Shown in pieces: positions 9,069 to 18,806 of a DNA stretch of 64,000 nucleotides. This DNA comes from Beijerinckiaceae bacterium (GTDB taxonomy: Bacteria > Pseudomonadota > Alphaproteobacteria > Rhizobiales > Beijerinckiaceae): contig CANJJI010000003.1 of NCBI GenBank assembly GCA_947474545.1, forward strand, positions 1-64,000, in the 5' to 3' direction. Made by a program: the position numbers and the translations under genes. How positions within the stretch are numbered: the first letter of the stretch is position 1; each line of letters opens with the position of its first letter. The notes under the pieces are model-generated. The model did no database searches. It worked only from the letters and a program-made list of their open reading frames with translations, and had not been told where the DNA came from.

Positions 9069-11369
9069 CTAAATTGATTTCATTCCACCGGCCTGACGAA
9101 TAGCCTGCCAGATTCTGTGCGGCGAATAGGGCAGATCGACATTGTGTATGCCAAGCGGCCGCAGCGCATCAACAACGGCATTTGTGATGGTCGGCACAGC
9201 TCCTGTAGCGCCGGCTTCGCCAACGCCTTTGGCTCCAAGCGGATTGGTTGGCGAAGGCACGGGCCTGTCCAGCAAGGTCAATGGCGGTAGATCGAACGCA
9301 CGCGGCATGAAATAATCCATGAACGAGCCGCTGATGATCTGGCCATCTTCATTGTAGACGTAATGCTCGCCCATTACCTGCCCGAGGCCCTGCATGAGGC
9401 CGCCGACAACCTGCCCTTCGGCAAGTTTGTGATTGATGATGTTACCGCCATCGTCGACAGCGACATAAGAGAGAATTTCGATTTCCCCGGTCGCTGGGTC
9501 GATTTCCACTTCCGCCACATGCGCGCCGGATGGAAAGGAATTGGCGACAGGCATCTGCTCGCTCGTATCAAGCGGATTGCCGTTCTTGGTGGCGTATTTG
9601 CGCGCCAGTTCAAGCAGTCCAACTGAAACGTCCGTGCCCTTCACGCGATAGGAACCCTTGTCGAAAGTTATATCAGCTTCCGCCGCTTCCAGATGTTTGG
9701 CGGCAAGTTCCTTGCCTTTGCGCACGACTTCATGCGCAGTCTTCACCAGCACGCCGCCATGATTCATCATCGAGCGCGAACCGATGGTGCCGGATCCCTT
9801 GAGCTGCGACATCTCCGGGTCGCTGCCGCGATAGGTGATCTCTTCGGGATCAATGCCAAAGACCTGTGCGACCACTTCAGGATAAACGGTTTCATGACCC
9901 TGACCAGATGCGCCTGAAACCGTATAAAGTACGGGGTTTCCAGATTCGCCGAATTTGATCATGCCATCCTCGGGAGCAACACCACCGCCCGACGGCTCGA
10001 CAAATGTGCAGCAGCTTATGCCGCGCAGCTTACCGTCTTTTGCCGATTTTTTGCGGCGCTTCTCAAAGCCCTTCCAGTCCGCGGCTTTCAGCGCATCGTT
10101 CATCAGGCCCTGTGGATCGCCGCTGTCATAAACCGCTCCGGTCGGGATCGTATAGGGGAAAGCCTTTTTCGGAATAAGATTACGCTTGCGCAATTCGATA
10201 CGGTCTATGCCGAATTCACGCGCCGCTTCATCCACCAGGCGCTCGATCAGATAGGTCACATTCGGACGCGCTGCGCCGCGATAAGCTGTTGTCGGCGTCG
10301 TGTTCGTCAGCACCAGTTTGTGAAGCCCATAGAAAGCAGGAATTGTATAAATATTGGTCGCCTGACGCGACGGACCAAATGTATTGATGAATGCGCCCGC
10401 TCCCGAAAGATAGCCGCCGCAATCGACGATCCATTCCACACGAAGGCCGATCATCTTTCCGTCCTTGTCGAGCGCAAGCTCGCCGGAAAGTTTCGCAGCG
10501 CGCGCATGATGATCGCTCGCCATTGTCTCGGTACGGGTCGAAATCCACTTGACCGGCTTGCCAATCAGTTTGGACGCCAGCATAACTACAGGAAATTCCG
10601 CATAAGCCTCGCTGCGTACGCCAAAGCCGCCGCCCACATCCCAGGCATGGACCTTGATCTTGTCTTCCGGCACGCCCATTGCAATCGCAAGGCCAGGACG
10701 CATCAATGTGATGCCCTGCGTTGGGACATAGACATCGAAACTTTCATGCTTTTTGTCGTAACTGGAGATCGCTGCTTTTGGTTCCATGGGATTGCCGACG
10801 ATGCGCGGGGCATCCACGGTTATCTTCGTTACATGCGCCGCGCTCTTGAACGCATCGGAAGCTTTCTGCTCATCGCCATATTCATATTCGTAGCAGAGAT
10901 TGCCCGGAATATTCTCATAGAGCTGCGGCGCACCCGGTTTCATCGCAGCTTCGGTCGAAACCACGCAGGGCAGCACTTTGTAGTCGACCGCGATTTTTTC
11001 GGCAGCGTCCATCGCAGCCGACGCGCTGGTTGCTACGACAAATGCAACGCCTTGCCCTGAGAATACGACTTTCTTGACCGCCAGCACATCGCGCCCGGTG
11101 CCGATCAGTTTCTTGCCGCCTCGGCCCGGCGTCTGCTGCATTTGCGGCAAGGGCGCCATATGCGCGGTATCGGCTCCGGTTAACACCGCAAGCACGCCCG
11201 GATGTTCTTTGGCCGCGCTTGTATCGATAGATACGATTTCCGCATGTGCGTGATCGGCGCGCAGGAAAACCCCGTAAACTTCGCCGGGGAAAGACCAGTC
11301 GGAGGTATATTTCCCCTGGCCGGTGACGAGCCTGTAATCTTCACGGCGGCCTTTGAATTCCTTGCTCAT
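9069..11369 (-). CDS. xanthine dehydrogenase/CO dehydrogenase-family molybdopterin-binding (large) subunit
   Basis: 766 aa; RREDYRLVTGQGKYTSDW N-terminus, GGFGVR, TTPTTAYRGAARPNVTYLIERLVDEAAREFGID, LGAKGVGEAGATGAVPTITNAVVDAL typical of CoxL-like/XDH MoCo subunits. Confidence 0.92.
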   Translation of the reverse strand: MSKEFKGRREDYRLVTGQGKYTSDWSFPGEVYGVFLRADHAHAEIVSIDTSAAKEHPGVLAVLTGADTAHMAPLPQMQQTPGRGGKKLIGTGRDVLAVKKVVFSGQGVAFVVATSASAAMDAAEKIAVDYKVLPCVVSTEAAMKPGAPQLYENIPGNLCYEYEYGDEQKASDAFKSAAHVTKITVDAPRIVGNPMEPKAAISSYDKKHESFDVYVPTQGITLMRPGLAIAMGVPEDKIKVHAWDVGGGFGVRSEAYAEFPVVMLASKLIGKPVKWISTRTETMASDHHARAAKLSGELALDKDGKMIGLRVEWIVDCGGYLSGAGAFINTFGPSRQATNIYTIPAFYGLHKLVLTNTTPTTAYRGAARPNVTYLIERLVDEAAREFGIDRIELRKRNLIPKKAFPYTIPTGAVYDSGDPQGLMNDALKAADWKGFEKRRKKSAKDGKLRGISCCTFVEPSGGGVAPEDGMIKFGESGNPVLYTVSGASGQGHETVYPEVVAQVFGIDPEEITYRGSDPEMSQLKGSGTIGSRSMMNHGGVLVKTAHEVVRKGKELAAKHLEAAEADITFDKGSYRVKGTDVSVGLLELARKYATKNGNPLDTSEQMPVANSFPSGAHVAEVEIDPATGEIEILSYVAVDDGGNIINHKLAEGQVVGGLMQGLGQVMGEHYVYNEDGQIISGSFMDYFMPRAFDLPPLTLLDRPVPSPTNPLGAKGVGEAGATGAVPTITNAVVDALRPLGIHNVDLPYSPHRIWQAIRQAGGMKSI

Positions 11370-11408
11370 ATGATACCCTGTTTCTTGCGGATTGCCGGAT
11401 GGATTGGA

Positions 11409-12434
11409 TTATTCGATCAGTGATCTGGCCCGTTCGGCCAGGTGTTTGGGAGTTGCCAGCACTTGGGCGGCAATTTTCTGGAGCTCTGCGCCGCCAACCG
11501 GTTCGACCTCGATTTGCAACTTCGCGGCTTCGGCGAGAAAATCCTTGTCCTGCATGGTTCTGTCGAATGCGGTGCGCAGGACAGCCAGCCGGTCCGCCGG
11601 AACGCCATTGGTGGCGAGCGGCCGGCCCATCAGCGTTCCCGAAACAATGAGTTCGATAATCTTGCGCTCATCCTCTGTTTTGACAAGTTCGGAAACAGCG
11701 GGAATGCCGTTGAGATCGGCAGGCTTGGGCCCGGCATAGGTCAACACCTTGATGTCGCCGTCGCGCAACCAGTTGGGCTTGGTCACTTTCCAGCTCGACC
11801 ATGTATTGTTGCGCGCCTGGACTTCACCGCGCTCCATGGCGAGGTTGATCGCATTCCCGCCCTGATAGCCAGTAACTATCTTGAATTTCGTCCCCGCGAA
11901 TTCGTTCAACATCTGCGGAAAGGAATAGGTTATCGCGCCTTTGCCGCTGGCCCCGGCCACCACTTCTTTCGTCATCGCTTCCTGGATGGTGGATACGCCC
12001 GCAGTTTTCCATACCGTCATGGTTTCGACTGTTTGCGAGATTGTGCCGAGCCATTGCAATTGGGCGACATCGAAAATGATTGCGCTGACGCCAGCCGCCT
12101 GCATGGCTGGAAAATTCCCGGCGATCATGCCGATATTGGTTCCATCCTTTGGCGCGACCTGCAGCAGATAGGCCGCCATTTTCACTCCGCCAGCGCCCAG
12201 CATGTTCTGCGGGACGATATTAGGATTACCAGGGATGTGTTTGCCAATGAATCGCGCGACAAGCCGCGCATGCAGATCATATTCGCCGCCAACACCCACG
12301 CCGATCAGAACGTTAACCGTCTTGCCCCGGTAAAACGCAGCCATGGCTTCATCGCCGGTTTGTGCTGCAGCTCCCGCCGCACAACCTAGGGCCGCCAGCA
12401 GACCCGCCAGAACCGCTCCTGTAAAAACCTTCAA
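11409..12434 (-). CDS. TTT (Bug-like) solute-binding protein
   Basis: FYRGKTVNVLIGVGVGGEYDLHARLVARFIGKHIPGNPNIVPQNMLGAGG after a signal peptide. Likely TTG start at 12434, five nt after GGAGG (GGGAGGATGAATTGAAG); the ATG between is out of frame (ATGAATTGA). Confidence 0.85.
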   Translation of the reverse strand: MKVFTGAVLAGLLAALGCAAGAAAQTGDEAMAAFYRGKTVNVLIGVGVGGEYDLHARLVARFIGKHIPGNPNIVPQNMLGAGGVKMAAYLLQVAPKDGTNIGMIAGNFPAMQAAGVSAIIFDVAQLQWLGTISQTVETMTVWKTAGVSTIQEAMTKEVVAGASGKGAITYSFPQMLNEFAGTKFKIVTGYQGGNAINLAMERGEVQARNNTWSSWKVTKPNWLRDGDIKVLTYAGPKPADLNGIPAVSELVKTEDERKIIELIVSGTLMGRPLATNGVPADRLAVLRTAFDRTMQDKDFLAEAAKLQIEVEPVGGAELQKIAAQVLATPKHLAERARSLIE

Positions 12435-12656
12435 TTCATCCTCCCGGCGCGGCCAGCCCAATCGACAGTATTCGTGCACAACCTCCGCCCACCAAGCGAA
12501 GCAGCATTTTTCATCGCCCGCACTATAGGCGAAGTGAACAAGCCGGTTCAATCGCCAAAGCCAGCCAATAGCCAAGCCTGAAAAAATTTGCCAGTGCGCC
12601 CAGTTCCTGCCAAAAGCCAACCGCATTCAATCTTATTTGGCAGCCGGAGATGTTCG

Positions 12657-13691
12657 ATGGGCAAGCATTCCAATCCGATCCTGATGAATTCGGTCATCGC
12701 CGCTGCCTTGAGCCTGCCCTTGGCAATGGCCAATGCCCAGCCTGCAGATCAATTCTTCAAGGGCAAGACTGTCACAATCGCCATCGGATTTTCGGCCGGT
12801 GGAACCTATGACCTCTTCGGCAGGCTTGTTGCGCGCCACCTGGGCAAACACATCCCCGGCAATCCCACCGTGATCGGGCAGGCCATGCCGGGCGCGGGCT
12901 CGTTCGTCGCCGCCAACTGGCTTTATGCTGTTGCGCCGAAGGATGGCACCGCCATGGCCATCGTTTCCCAGACCATCGCCATGGAGGAGGCGCTCAAGAA
13001 CAAAGGCGTGCGTTACAAGTCAGCCGAATTCAACTGGATCGGCAGGGCGACTTCAAACAACGAAATTCAGGTTTTTTGGCATACGTCCAAGGGCACGACT
13101 GTCGAAGGCGCCAAAACAGCAATTGTTCCGGTCGCCTCAACCGGACCCGGCTCGCCATCCGAGACCTATCCGAAATTGCTCAATGCGTTGATTGGTACGA
13201 AATACAAGCTCATCCGTGGCTACACCGGCTCCACAGCAGGCCTGCTCGCCATGGAGCGCGGCGAAGTCGATGGCGCGTTGACCTCGTGGAATACGATGAA
13301 GACGACGCGCAAGGCGCAACTTGACGACAAGAGGGCCTTCATCGCGGTCCAATATCTGCTCAAGCGCTCGCCCGATTTGCCGAACGTTCCTGCCGTCGTA
13401 GAGCTCGCAACCAACGATTCCGATCGCCAATTGCTGACCTTCGCCGCTGCCAGCGGCGACATTGGCCGCGCCTTCATCGCACCGCCGGGCTTGGCCCCCG
13501 AGCGCGTCAAGGTACTGCGCGACGCCTTCGACGCGACGATGAAGGACCCGGAATTGCTCAACGAAGTGAGCAAGGCGCAACTGGATTTCGAGCCTGCGCC
13601 CGCAGCCGAACTCGAGAAGCTCGTCAAGGTCACATTGGCCACACCGCCGGAGTTGATCGAGCGCATGGAGAAAATTCTAGCTGCTGAATGA
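12657..13691 (+). CDS. TTT (Bug-like) solute-binding protein
   Basis: Signal peptide, then FFKGKTVTIAIGFSAGGTYDLFGRLVARHLGKHIPGNPTVIGQAMPGAGS; start MGKHSNP. Confidence 0.88.
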   Translation: MGKHSNPILMNSVIAAALSLPLAMANAQPADQFFKGKTVTIAIGFSAGGTYDLFGRLVARHLGKHIPGNPTVIGQAMPGAGSFVAANWLYAVAPKDGTAMAIVSQTIAMEEALKNKGVRYKSAEFNWIGRATSNNEIQVFWHTSKGTTVEGAKTAIVPVASTGPGSPSETYPKLLNALIGTKYKLIRGYTGSTAGLLAMERGEVDGALTSWNTMKTTRKAQLDDKRAFIAVQYLLKRSPDLPNVPAVVELATNDSDRQLLTFAAASGDIGRAFIAPPGLAPERVKVLRDAFDATMKDPELLNEVSKAQLDFEPAPAAELEKLVKVTLATPPELIERMEKILAAE

Positions 13692-13697
13692 GTTGAT

Positions 13698-14672
13698 TTA
13701 CTTCTTCGCAAGCCCGAGCTTTTCGATCAGCGCGCCTACTTCGGCGCGATCCTGCAGCAGATATTTGTCGAGGTCCGCGCCGGTAATGACAGTTGGGTCA
13801 TAAAGCTCGTTCTTCTTGGCAATTTCGATATAGGCAGGCGATTTCATCGCCTCGCCAAAAACCAAGATCAGCTTTTGCCGTACGGCTGGCGGGAGGCCTT
13901 TGGGCGCCAGCAAATATTGAATGGCGTTTCCCTTGAAGGGATAACCCATTTCAATGAAATTGGGCACATCGGCGGCGACGTCGATCCGCGTGGCTTCGCC
14001 TGACGCCAGAAGGCGCATTGTTCCTGAACGAATATGTTCGCTGAAGGCGGCCGCCGAACCCATGCCCGCAGTCACATGTTGCGCCAGCACCGCATTGGTA
14101 ACAGGCGCATCTCCATTCAGCGGCACGAGATTCACGTCAAGATTCTCCTGCATCAACACGGCCTTGATGATGATCGCTCCGGTCGTACCTGCACCAATCA
14201 TTCCGATAGACAGCTTGCCGGGATTGGCCTTGGCCTCGTTTACGAAATCCTTGAAACTGCGGATGGGGCTTTTCGAACTGATCATCACGCCTGCGCGCTG
14301 GCGGGCCGCCATCAGCAAGGCGTCCGTGCTTTCCAACATATCCGGACGGATGCTCTGAAAATGATGAGCAACTGTCAGAACTGAACTTGGCGTGATCGCA
14401 ATTGTGTAACCATCCGCAGGCGCTGCGATCAATTCGCTGATCGCCAGCGCTCCGGCAGCGCCGCCCTTGTTGATAACGAGCATTTCCTGCCCCAGCGCCT
14501 TGCGCGATTCCTGCGATAATACGCGCGCCAGAACATCGGTCGATCCACCCGCAGGAAAGCCGACGAGAATGCGGATTTGCTTGTTGGGAAAATCGCTCTG
14601 AGCCACAGCTGGAGCGGTAAGGATCGCAGGCGCTGCAGCCAGAACAAAAGCTGCAATTGAACGGAATTTCAT
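13698..14672 (-). CDS. Bug family TTT substrate-binding protein
   Basis: MKFRSIAAFVLAAAPAILTAPAVAQSDFPNKQIRILVGFPAGGSTDVLARVLSQE. Confidence 0.92.
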   Translation of the reverse strand: MKFRSIAAFVLAAAPAILTAPAVAQSDFPNKQIRILVGFPAGGSTDVLARVLSQESRKALGQEMLVINKGGAAGALAISELIAAPADGYTIAITPSSVLTVAHHFQSIRPDMLESTDALLMAARQRAGVMISSKSPIRSFKDFVNEAKANPGKLSIGMIGAGTTGAIIIKAVLMQENLDVNLVPLNGDAPVTNAVLAQHVTAGMGSAAAFSEHIRSGTMRLLASGEATRIDVAADVPNFIEMGYPFKGNAIQYLLAPKGLPPAVRQKLILVFGEAMKSPAYIEIAKKNELYDPTVITGADLDKYLLQDRAEVGALIEKLGLAKK

Positions 14673-14714
14673 GAAGCCAACCTTCTCATTAGTGCCGGGC
14701 GATGGAGCGGCAGA

Positions 14715-15701
14715 TCATTTTTTTTCAACGTCAGCTTTAACGACACCGAGCTTCGTCGCGATCACCAGCGCGCGTTCGCGTTCTCTCAGCAGGAAGGCGT
14801 CGAGCTCCTCGCCCGTCATATTGCTGTTATCTTCCGCCAGATGCTGTTTCAGGATTTCGCTGTAAGCCGGGGTCGCCGTCGCCGCCTTGATGCCTTCGAT
14901 CAGCTTTGTACGAATGGCGGCGGGCGTACCGCGCGCAACCATGAAATATTGCAAGGTCGTCACGGAATGATTGTAGCCGTGTTCAATCAGCGTGCCTGTA
15001 TCGGGCGAAATATCCAGCCGGTCTTTCTCCATGGACGCAATGAGCCGCATGGTCCCCGCGCGAATATGTTCGGCAAAGCCGCTGGCTGACGACGTTGCAA
15101 CACTGACATGCCCCCCAAGCAATGCGATGGCGACCTGCTGATCACCAATCATCGGCACAATGGGCGCATCCACATTCTGCTCCTGGATAATAGTGCGCAT
15201 GATCAACGATATCGACGTGCCCGCTCCCGGCGAACCGATGGAAATCGCACCCGGCTTTGCGCGCGCCGCATCTATCATATCTTTGACATTGCGGATGGAA
15301 CTATCGGACCTGACCGCAAGTCCGCTGCGCAAACGTCCAGCAATCGCAAGGGCATGGGTGGCGTCAATCAGATCGGGCCGCGTATTCTGGAACAAATGCG
15401 TGAGCGTCATGATGCCGCTGGGCACGATACCAATCGTATAACCATCAGGCGTCGCGTTAGCGACTTCGCTGATTGCGATGGTCGAGGTCGCGCCAGGCCG
15501 GTTGATGACAATCATGTCTGCGCCGAAGAATTTGCGCCCTTCTTGCGCAACCATTCGCGCCATCACGTCAGTCGACCCGCCCGGCGGAAAGCCAACAAGA
15601 ATGCGAATCTGTCTGTTGGGAAAATCGTTCTGCGCCAGCGCCGGCGTCAAGATGAGACAACCGGCCCAGACCGCAGCTGCAGCGAGCATGCGCTTGTTCA
15701 T
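14715..15701 (-). CDS. Bug family TTT substrate-binding protein
   Basis: MNKRMLAAAAVWAGCLILTPALAQNDFPNRQIRILVGFPPGGSTDVMARMVAQEGRK; start trimmed to MNKR. Confidence 0.92.
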   Translation of the reverse strand: MNKRMLAAAAVWAGCLILTPALAQNDFPNRQIRILVGFPPGGSTDVMARMVAQEGRKFFGADMIVINRPGATSTIAISEVANATPDGYTIGIVPSGIMTLTHLFQNTRPDLIDATHALAIAGRLRSGLAVRSDSSIRNVKDMIDAARAKPGAISIGSPGAGTSISLIMRTIIQEQNVDAPIVPMIGDQQVAIALLGGHVSVATSSASGFAEHIRAGTMRLIASMEKDRLDISPDTGTLIEHGYNHSVTTLQYFMVARGTPAAIRTKLIEGIKAATATPAYSEILKQHLAEDNSNMTGEELDAFLLRERERALVIATKLGVVKADVEKK

Positions 15702-15870
15702 GGCGTCCTCCCGGACTTCCGCCGTGTTGCCCACGGTCAGCAGCCTAAAGGCTATGGCATGCTGAAATAACACGCAAGCCCGCTGGCAAAGGCATCCGGA
15801 ATTGCCCGGTCATGACGCGCATCCGGCTGAACACGCGATAACAGACGGCAACTCAGCGGCGTGACTTGGC

Positions 15871-16845
15871 TTACTTGGCGCTGTCCTTGCCCAATCCCAG
15901 CCTTTTCACGAGCGCAATCGACTCCTGCCGATCCTTCTGAAAATAAGCGTCCAGCTCTTCGCCCGTCATCTTCGTCGGCCAATGCAGAACATTCTGCTTG
16001 GCAATCTCGACAAAGGCCGGTGAATTAACCGCCTTGGTCAAGGCATCAATGAGTTTAGCCTTGATATCCGCAGGCGTTTTCTTCGGCGCCATGAAATATT
16101 GCAGCGTGCCGGAATAAAGATCATAGCCCTGCTCGATCAATGTCGGAACATCCGGCGCCACATCCAGTCGCTCATTGTCCATGGATGCGAGCAAGCGCAT
16201 CGTGCCTGCGCGTATGTGTTCGGCAAAACCTGCTGCTGACGTGGTGCCCGCACTCACATGCCCGCCCATCATCGCTTGCACGACAGGCGCATCGCCCTGC
16301 ATCGGCACAAGGCTGATATCTGACTTTTCCTGTATGATGATGGCCTGCAAGAGCACTGCCACGCCTGTGCCAACTCCTGGCGTCCCAATGGAAATCTTGC
16401 CGGGATTCTCGCGCGCAGCGGCGAGCAGATCTTTCACGCTTCGCAACGGACTATCGGACTTGACGGCAAGGCCGGTGCGCTGGCGGCCCGCTACAACCAG
16501 CGCCGATGTGACATCAAGGAGATCGCTGCGCACATTCTGAAACAGCGGTGTCATGGTCATCACGCCGCTCGGTGTGATGCCGATTGTATAACCATCGGGA
16601 TCAGCATTGGCGACATCGGCCATGGCGATCGTGGCAGCGGCGCCGGGCTTGTTCACGACAATGAGATCCTGCCCCAGCGTCTTGCGTGCTTCCTGCGCCG
16701 CAACGCGCGCCAGCACATCCGTCGAGCCGCCAGCTGAAAATCCAACCATGATGCGGATAGGACGGGTCGGATAGGAGGTTTGCGCAAGCGCGGGAGTGAG
16801 AGAGGCGCTTAGGATAGCGAGCGCGGCGATGCTGCGGAATTTCAT
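15871..16845 (-). CDS. Bug family TTT substrate-binding protein
   Basis: MKFRSIAALAILSASLTPALAQTSYPTRPIRIMVGFSAGGSTDVLARVAAQEARK. Confidence 0.92.
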   Translation of the reverse strand: MKFRSIAALAILSASLTPALAQTSYPTRPIRIMVGFSAGGSTDVLARVAAQEARKTLGQDLIVVNKPGAAATIAMADVANADPDGYTIGITPSGVMTMTPLFQNVRSDLLDVTSALVVAGRQRTGLAVKSDSPLRSVKDLLAAARENPGKISIGTPGVGTGVAVLLQAIIIQEKSDISLVPMQGDAPVVQAMMGGHVSAGTTSAAGFAEHIRAGTMRLLASMDNERLDVAPDVPTLIEQGYDLYSGTLQYFMAPKKTPADIKAKLIDALTKAVNSPAFVEIAKQNVLHWPTKMTGEELDAYFQKDRQESIALVKRLGLGKDSAK

Positions 16846-16912
16846 TTAACCCTCCCTGATCATTTCCATCGACGGTATGGGAGCGGGCCATAAGACGCAA
16901 GCGTCGGCATAG

Positions 16913-17968
16913 CTATCCCAGGCTCGGATCGAGCACGATTTTGCCCATGCCGGGATCAGCCTCCATCATGCGATGCGCCTCCTGCGCTTTTGATAGCGGC
17001 AGGATATGGGCGATGCGGACCTTTATTTTCCCCTCGGCTGCGGCAGCAAAACACTTCGGCAGATCTTCTTCCCGTGCGCCCGGCATGCCTCTGATGGTGA
17101 TGCGCCGGTCATAAAGATGAAAGAAATCGATCGGCACGACAGGCCCGCCGTGCGCGCCCGCCGTCACCAGACGTCCGTTCATGCCCAGCGTATGAAACGC
17201 GTCGGGCAGGACCTTTGGATTGGCGATATTGTCATACAAAACATTGACGCCCTTGCCTCCAGTGATTTTCATCACCTCGTCCTTAAGGTTCTGCGTCGAG
17301 TAATCAATTGCGTAGTCCGCTCCGAGTTCAAGACCGGTATCGGCCCGCGCGCGCGAACCGGCTGTGGCGATCACTCTCGCGCCAATGATATTTTTGGCGA
17401 TCTGGATGCCGACCATGCCCAGATTCCCGCTCGCGCCCATGATCAGGATCCACTCGTCCTTTTTCAGTTGCGCTTCGTTGAACAGAAGATTCCACGCGGT
17501 CGGGCAATGGCGCATGATGACGGAGGCTTCGCGGAAATCGAGATCGCGCGGCAGGGCCACAACTTCATGCGAGGGGATGCAAACCAGTTCGGCAAAGCCG
17601 CCGGGGCGGCGGATGCCCATCATGCCGCGCGGTCCGTTGTAGGGCTGGCCGTCTGCCCCATTGCCGTCCTCGGTGATGATATCGAGCGGCATGCCGCCGG
17701 CCGCTGCCACGTGATCCCCCACTTTCCACTGGGTGACGCCGGGACCGACGGATTCGACTACACCCGCGCAATCGACGCCGGGGATGCAGGGCAATTGCGC
17801 ATTGCGCTGCATCTGCGCCCCGCGCCGCAAGGCGACGTCAAGCACGCGATTAACCGTGGCTGCATGAACGCGGATGCGAATTTCCCCCAGACGCGGCTGC
17901 GGATCTGGAACATCCTCGTATTTCAGAACATCAGGCGGGCCGTATTCGCGGAAGATGGCGGCTTTCAT
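16913..17968 (-). CDS. zinc-binding/quinone oxidoreductase-type alcohol dehydrogenase (MDR superfamily)
   Basis: MKAAIFREYGPPDVLKYEDVPDPQP, GVDCAGVVESVG, MGASGNLGMVGIQIAK. Confidence 0.9.
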   Translation of the reverse strand: MKAAIFREYGPPDVLKYEDVPDPQPRLGEIRIRVHAATVNRVLDVALRRGAQMQRNAQLPCIPGVDCAGVVESVGPGVTQWKVGDHVAAAGGMPLDIITEDGNGADGQPYNGPRGMMGIRRPGGFAELVCIPSHEVVALPRDLDFREASVIMRHCPTAWNLLFNEAQLKKDEWILIMGASGNLGMVGIQIAKNIIGARVIATAGSRARADTGLELGADYAIDYSTQNLKDEVMKITGGKGVNVLYDNIANPKVLPDAFHTLGMNGRLVTAGAHGGPVVPIDFFHLYDRRITIRGMPGAREEDLPKCFAAAAEGKIKVRIAHILPLSKAQEAHRMMEADPGMGKIVLDPSLG

Positions 17969-18144
17969 GTTTCCCCCAAAACTGTTGTTGTGTCAGGTGA
18001 TGAAACGAAAATCCTGTCAATGCAAGGGCTCGCCTGAGGCCTGAAACACAAAGAGTTTATCTGCGGGAATTCCGTTCACGTGTAAAAATCCACTTGGACC
18101 GGTCAAACCGCCAATGAGGCGGATCGCGTCACGGGAGATCCCAC

Positions 18145-18735
18145 ATGAAGCTTGTTCCACTTTTCGCCGCAGCGGCCATTCTCGCTGTCACCGCCCCTGC
18201 GGCTCTGGCGCAACAGAATGTCAATATACGCGGCACTCTGTCCGCCTTTGACGGCAAGGTGCTGCAGATCAAGAGCAATAATGGTCAGGACGTTGCGGTC
18301 AATTTACCAGAGAATGTCAACATATCGGCCACCAAAGCCTTTACGCTTGCCGACGCCAAGCCAGGCATGATGCTGGGCGTCACCACCATCCAGAAAGAGG
18401 GCGCGCTGGTCGCTATCGACGTACGTCCCATTCCCCCGGCTGCCAAACCCGGCCTTTCGCCCTATGATCTGGCGCCCCAATCCACAATGACCAATGCCGC
18501 GCTGGAAGGCTCAGTGGCTGGTTCAGGCACGCAGGAACTCACGCTGAACCATGGCGGGGGCACAGTGAAAGTCATGGTCCCCCCCGGCACACCCATGTCG
18601 CAAGCTGTTCCCGGTGCGCGTGAAGACCTAAAGCCCGGCGAAACCATCTATGTCGCAGCCCGGCGCGAAGAAAGCGGAGCGCTGACTGCCCTGCGCGTTC
18701 AGGTCAGCAAGAATGGTGTGAAGCCGACGCAATGA
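18145..18735 (+). CDS. secreted hypothetical protein with two OB/beta-barrel-like repeats
   Basis: Signal peptide MKLVPLFAAAAILAVTAPAALAQ followed by two similar segments (VNIRGTLSAFDGKVLQIKSNNGQDVAVNLPENV... and ALEGSVAGSGTQELTLNHGGGTVKVMVPPGTP...). Confidence 0.75.
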   Translation: MKLVPLFAAAAILAVTAPAALAQQNVNIRGTLSAFDGKVLQIKSNNGQDVAVNLPENVNISATKAFTLADAKPGMMLGVTTIQKEGALVAIDVRPIPPAAKPGLSPYDLAPQSTMTNAALEGSVAGSGTQELTLNHGGGTVKVMVPPGTPMSQAVPGAREDLKPGETIYVAARREESGALTALRVQVSKNGVKPTQ

Positions 18736-18757
18736 TGTCTGATTGCCTGCCATGAAA

Positions 18758-18783
18758 AACGGCCGGGCAATTGCCCGGCCGTT
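18758..18783 (+). terminator. intrinsic terminator, symmetric hairpin
   Basis: AACGGCCGGGCAATTGCCCGGCCGTT perfect palindrome between the ends of two convergent genes; weak T-rich flank on + (CTGCTTT). Confidence 0.7.
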
Positions 18784-18806
18784 CTGCTTTAAACAGCCGC
18801 CCTGCC

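Noticed and set aside
11442-12389. 315-aa plus-strand ORF
   Set aside because: Antisense shadow of the Bug-like binding protein at 11409-12434.
17006-18037. 343-aa plus-strand ORF
   Set aside because: Antisense shadow of the MDR oxidoreductase.
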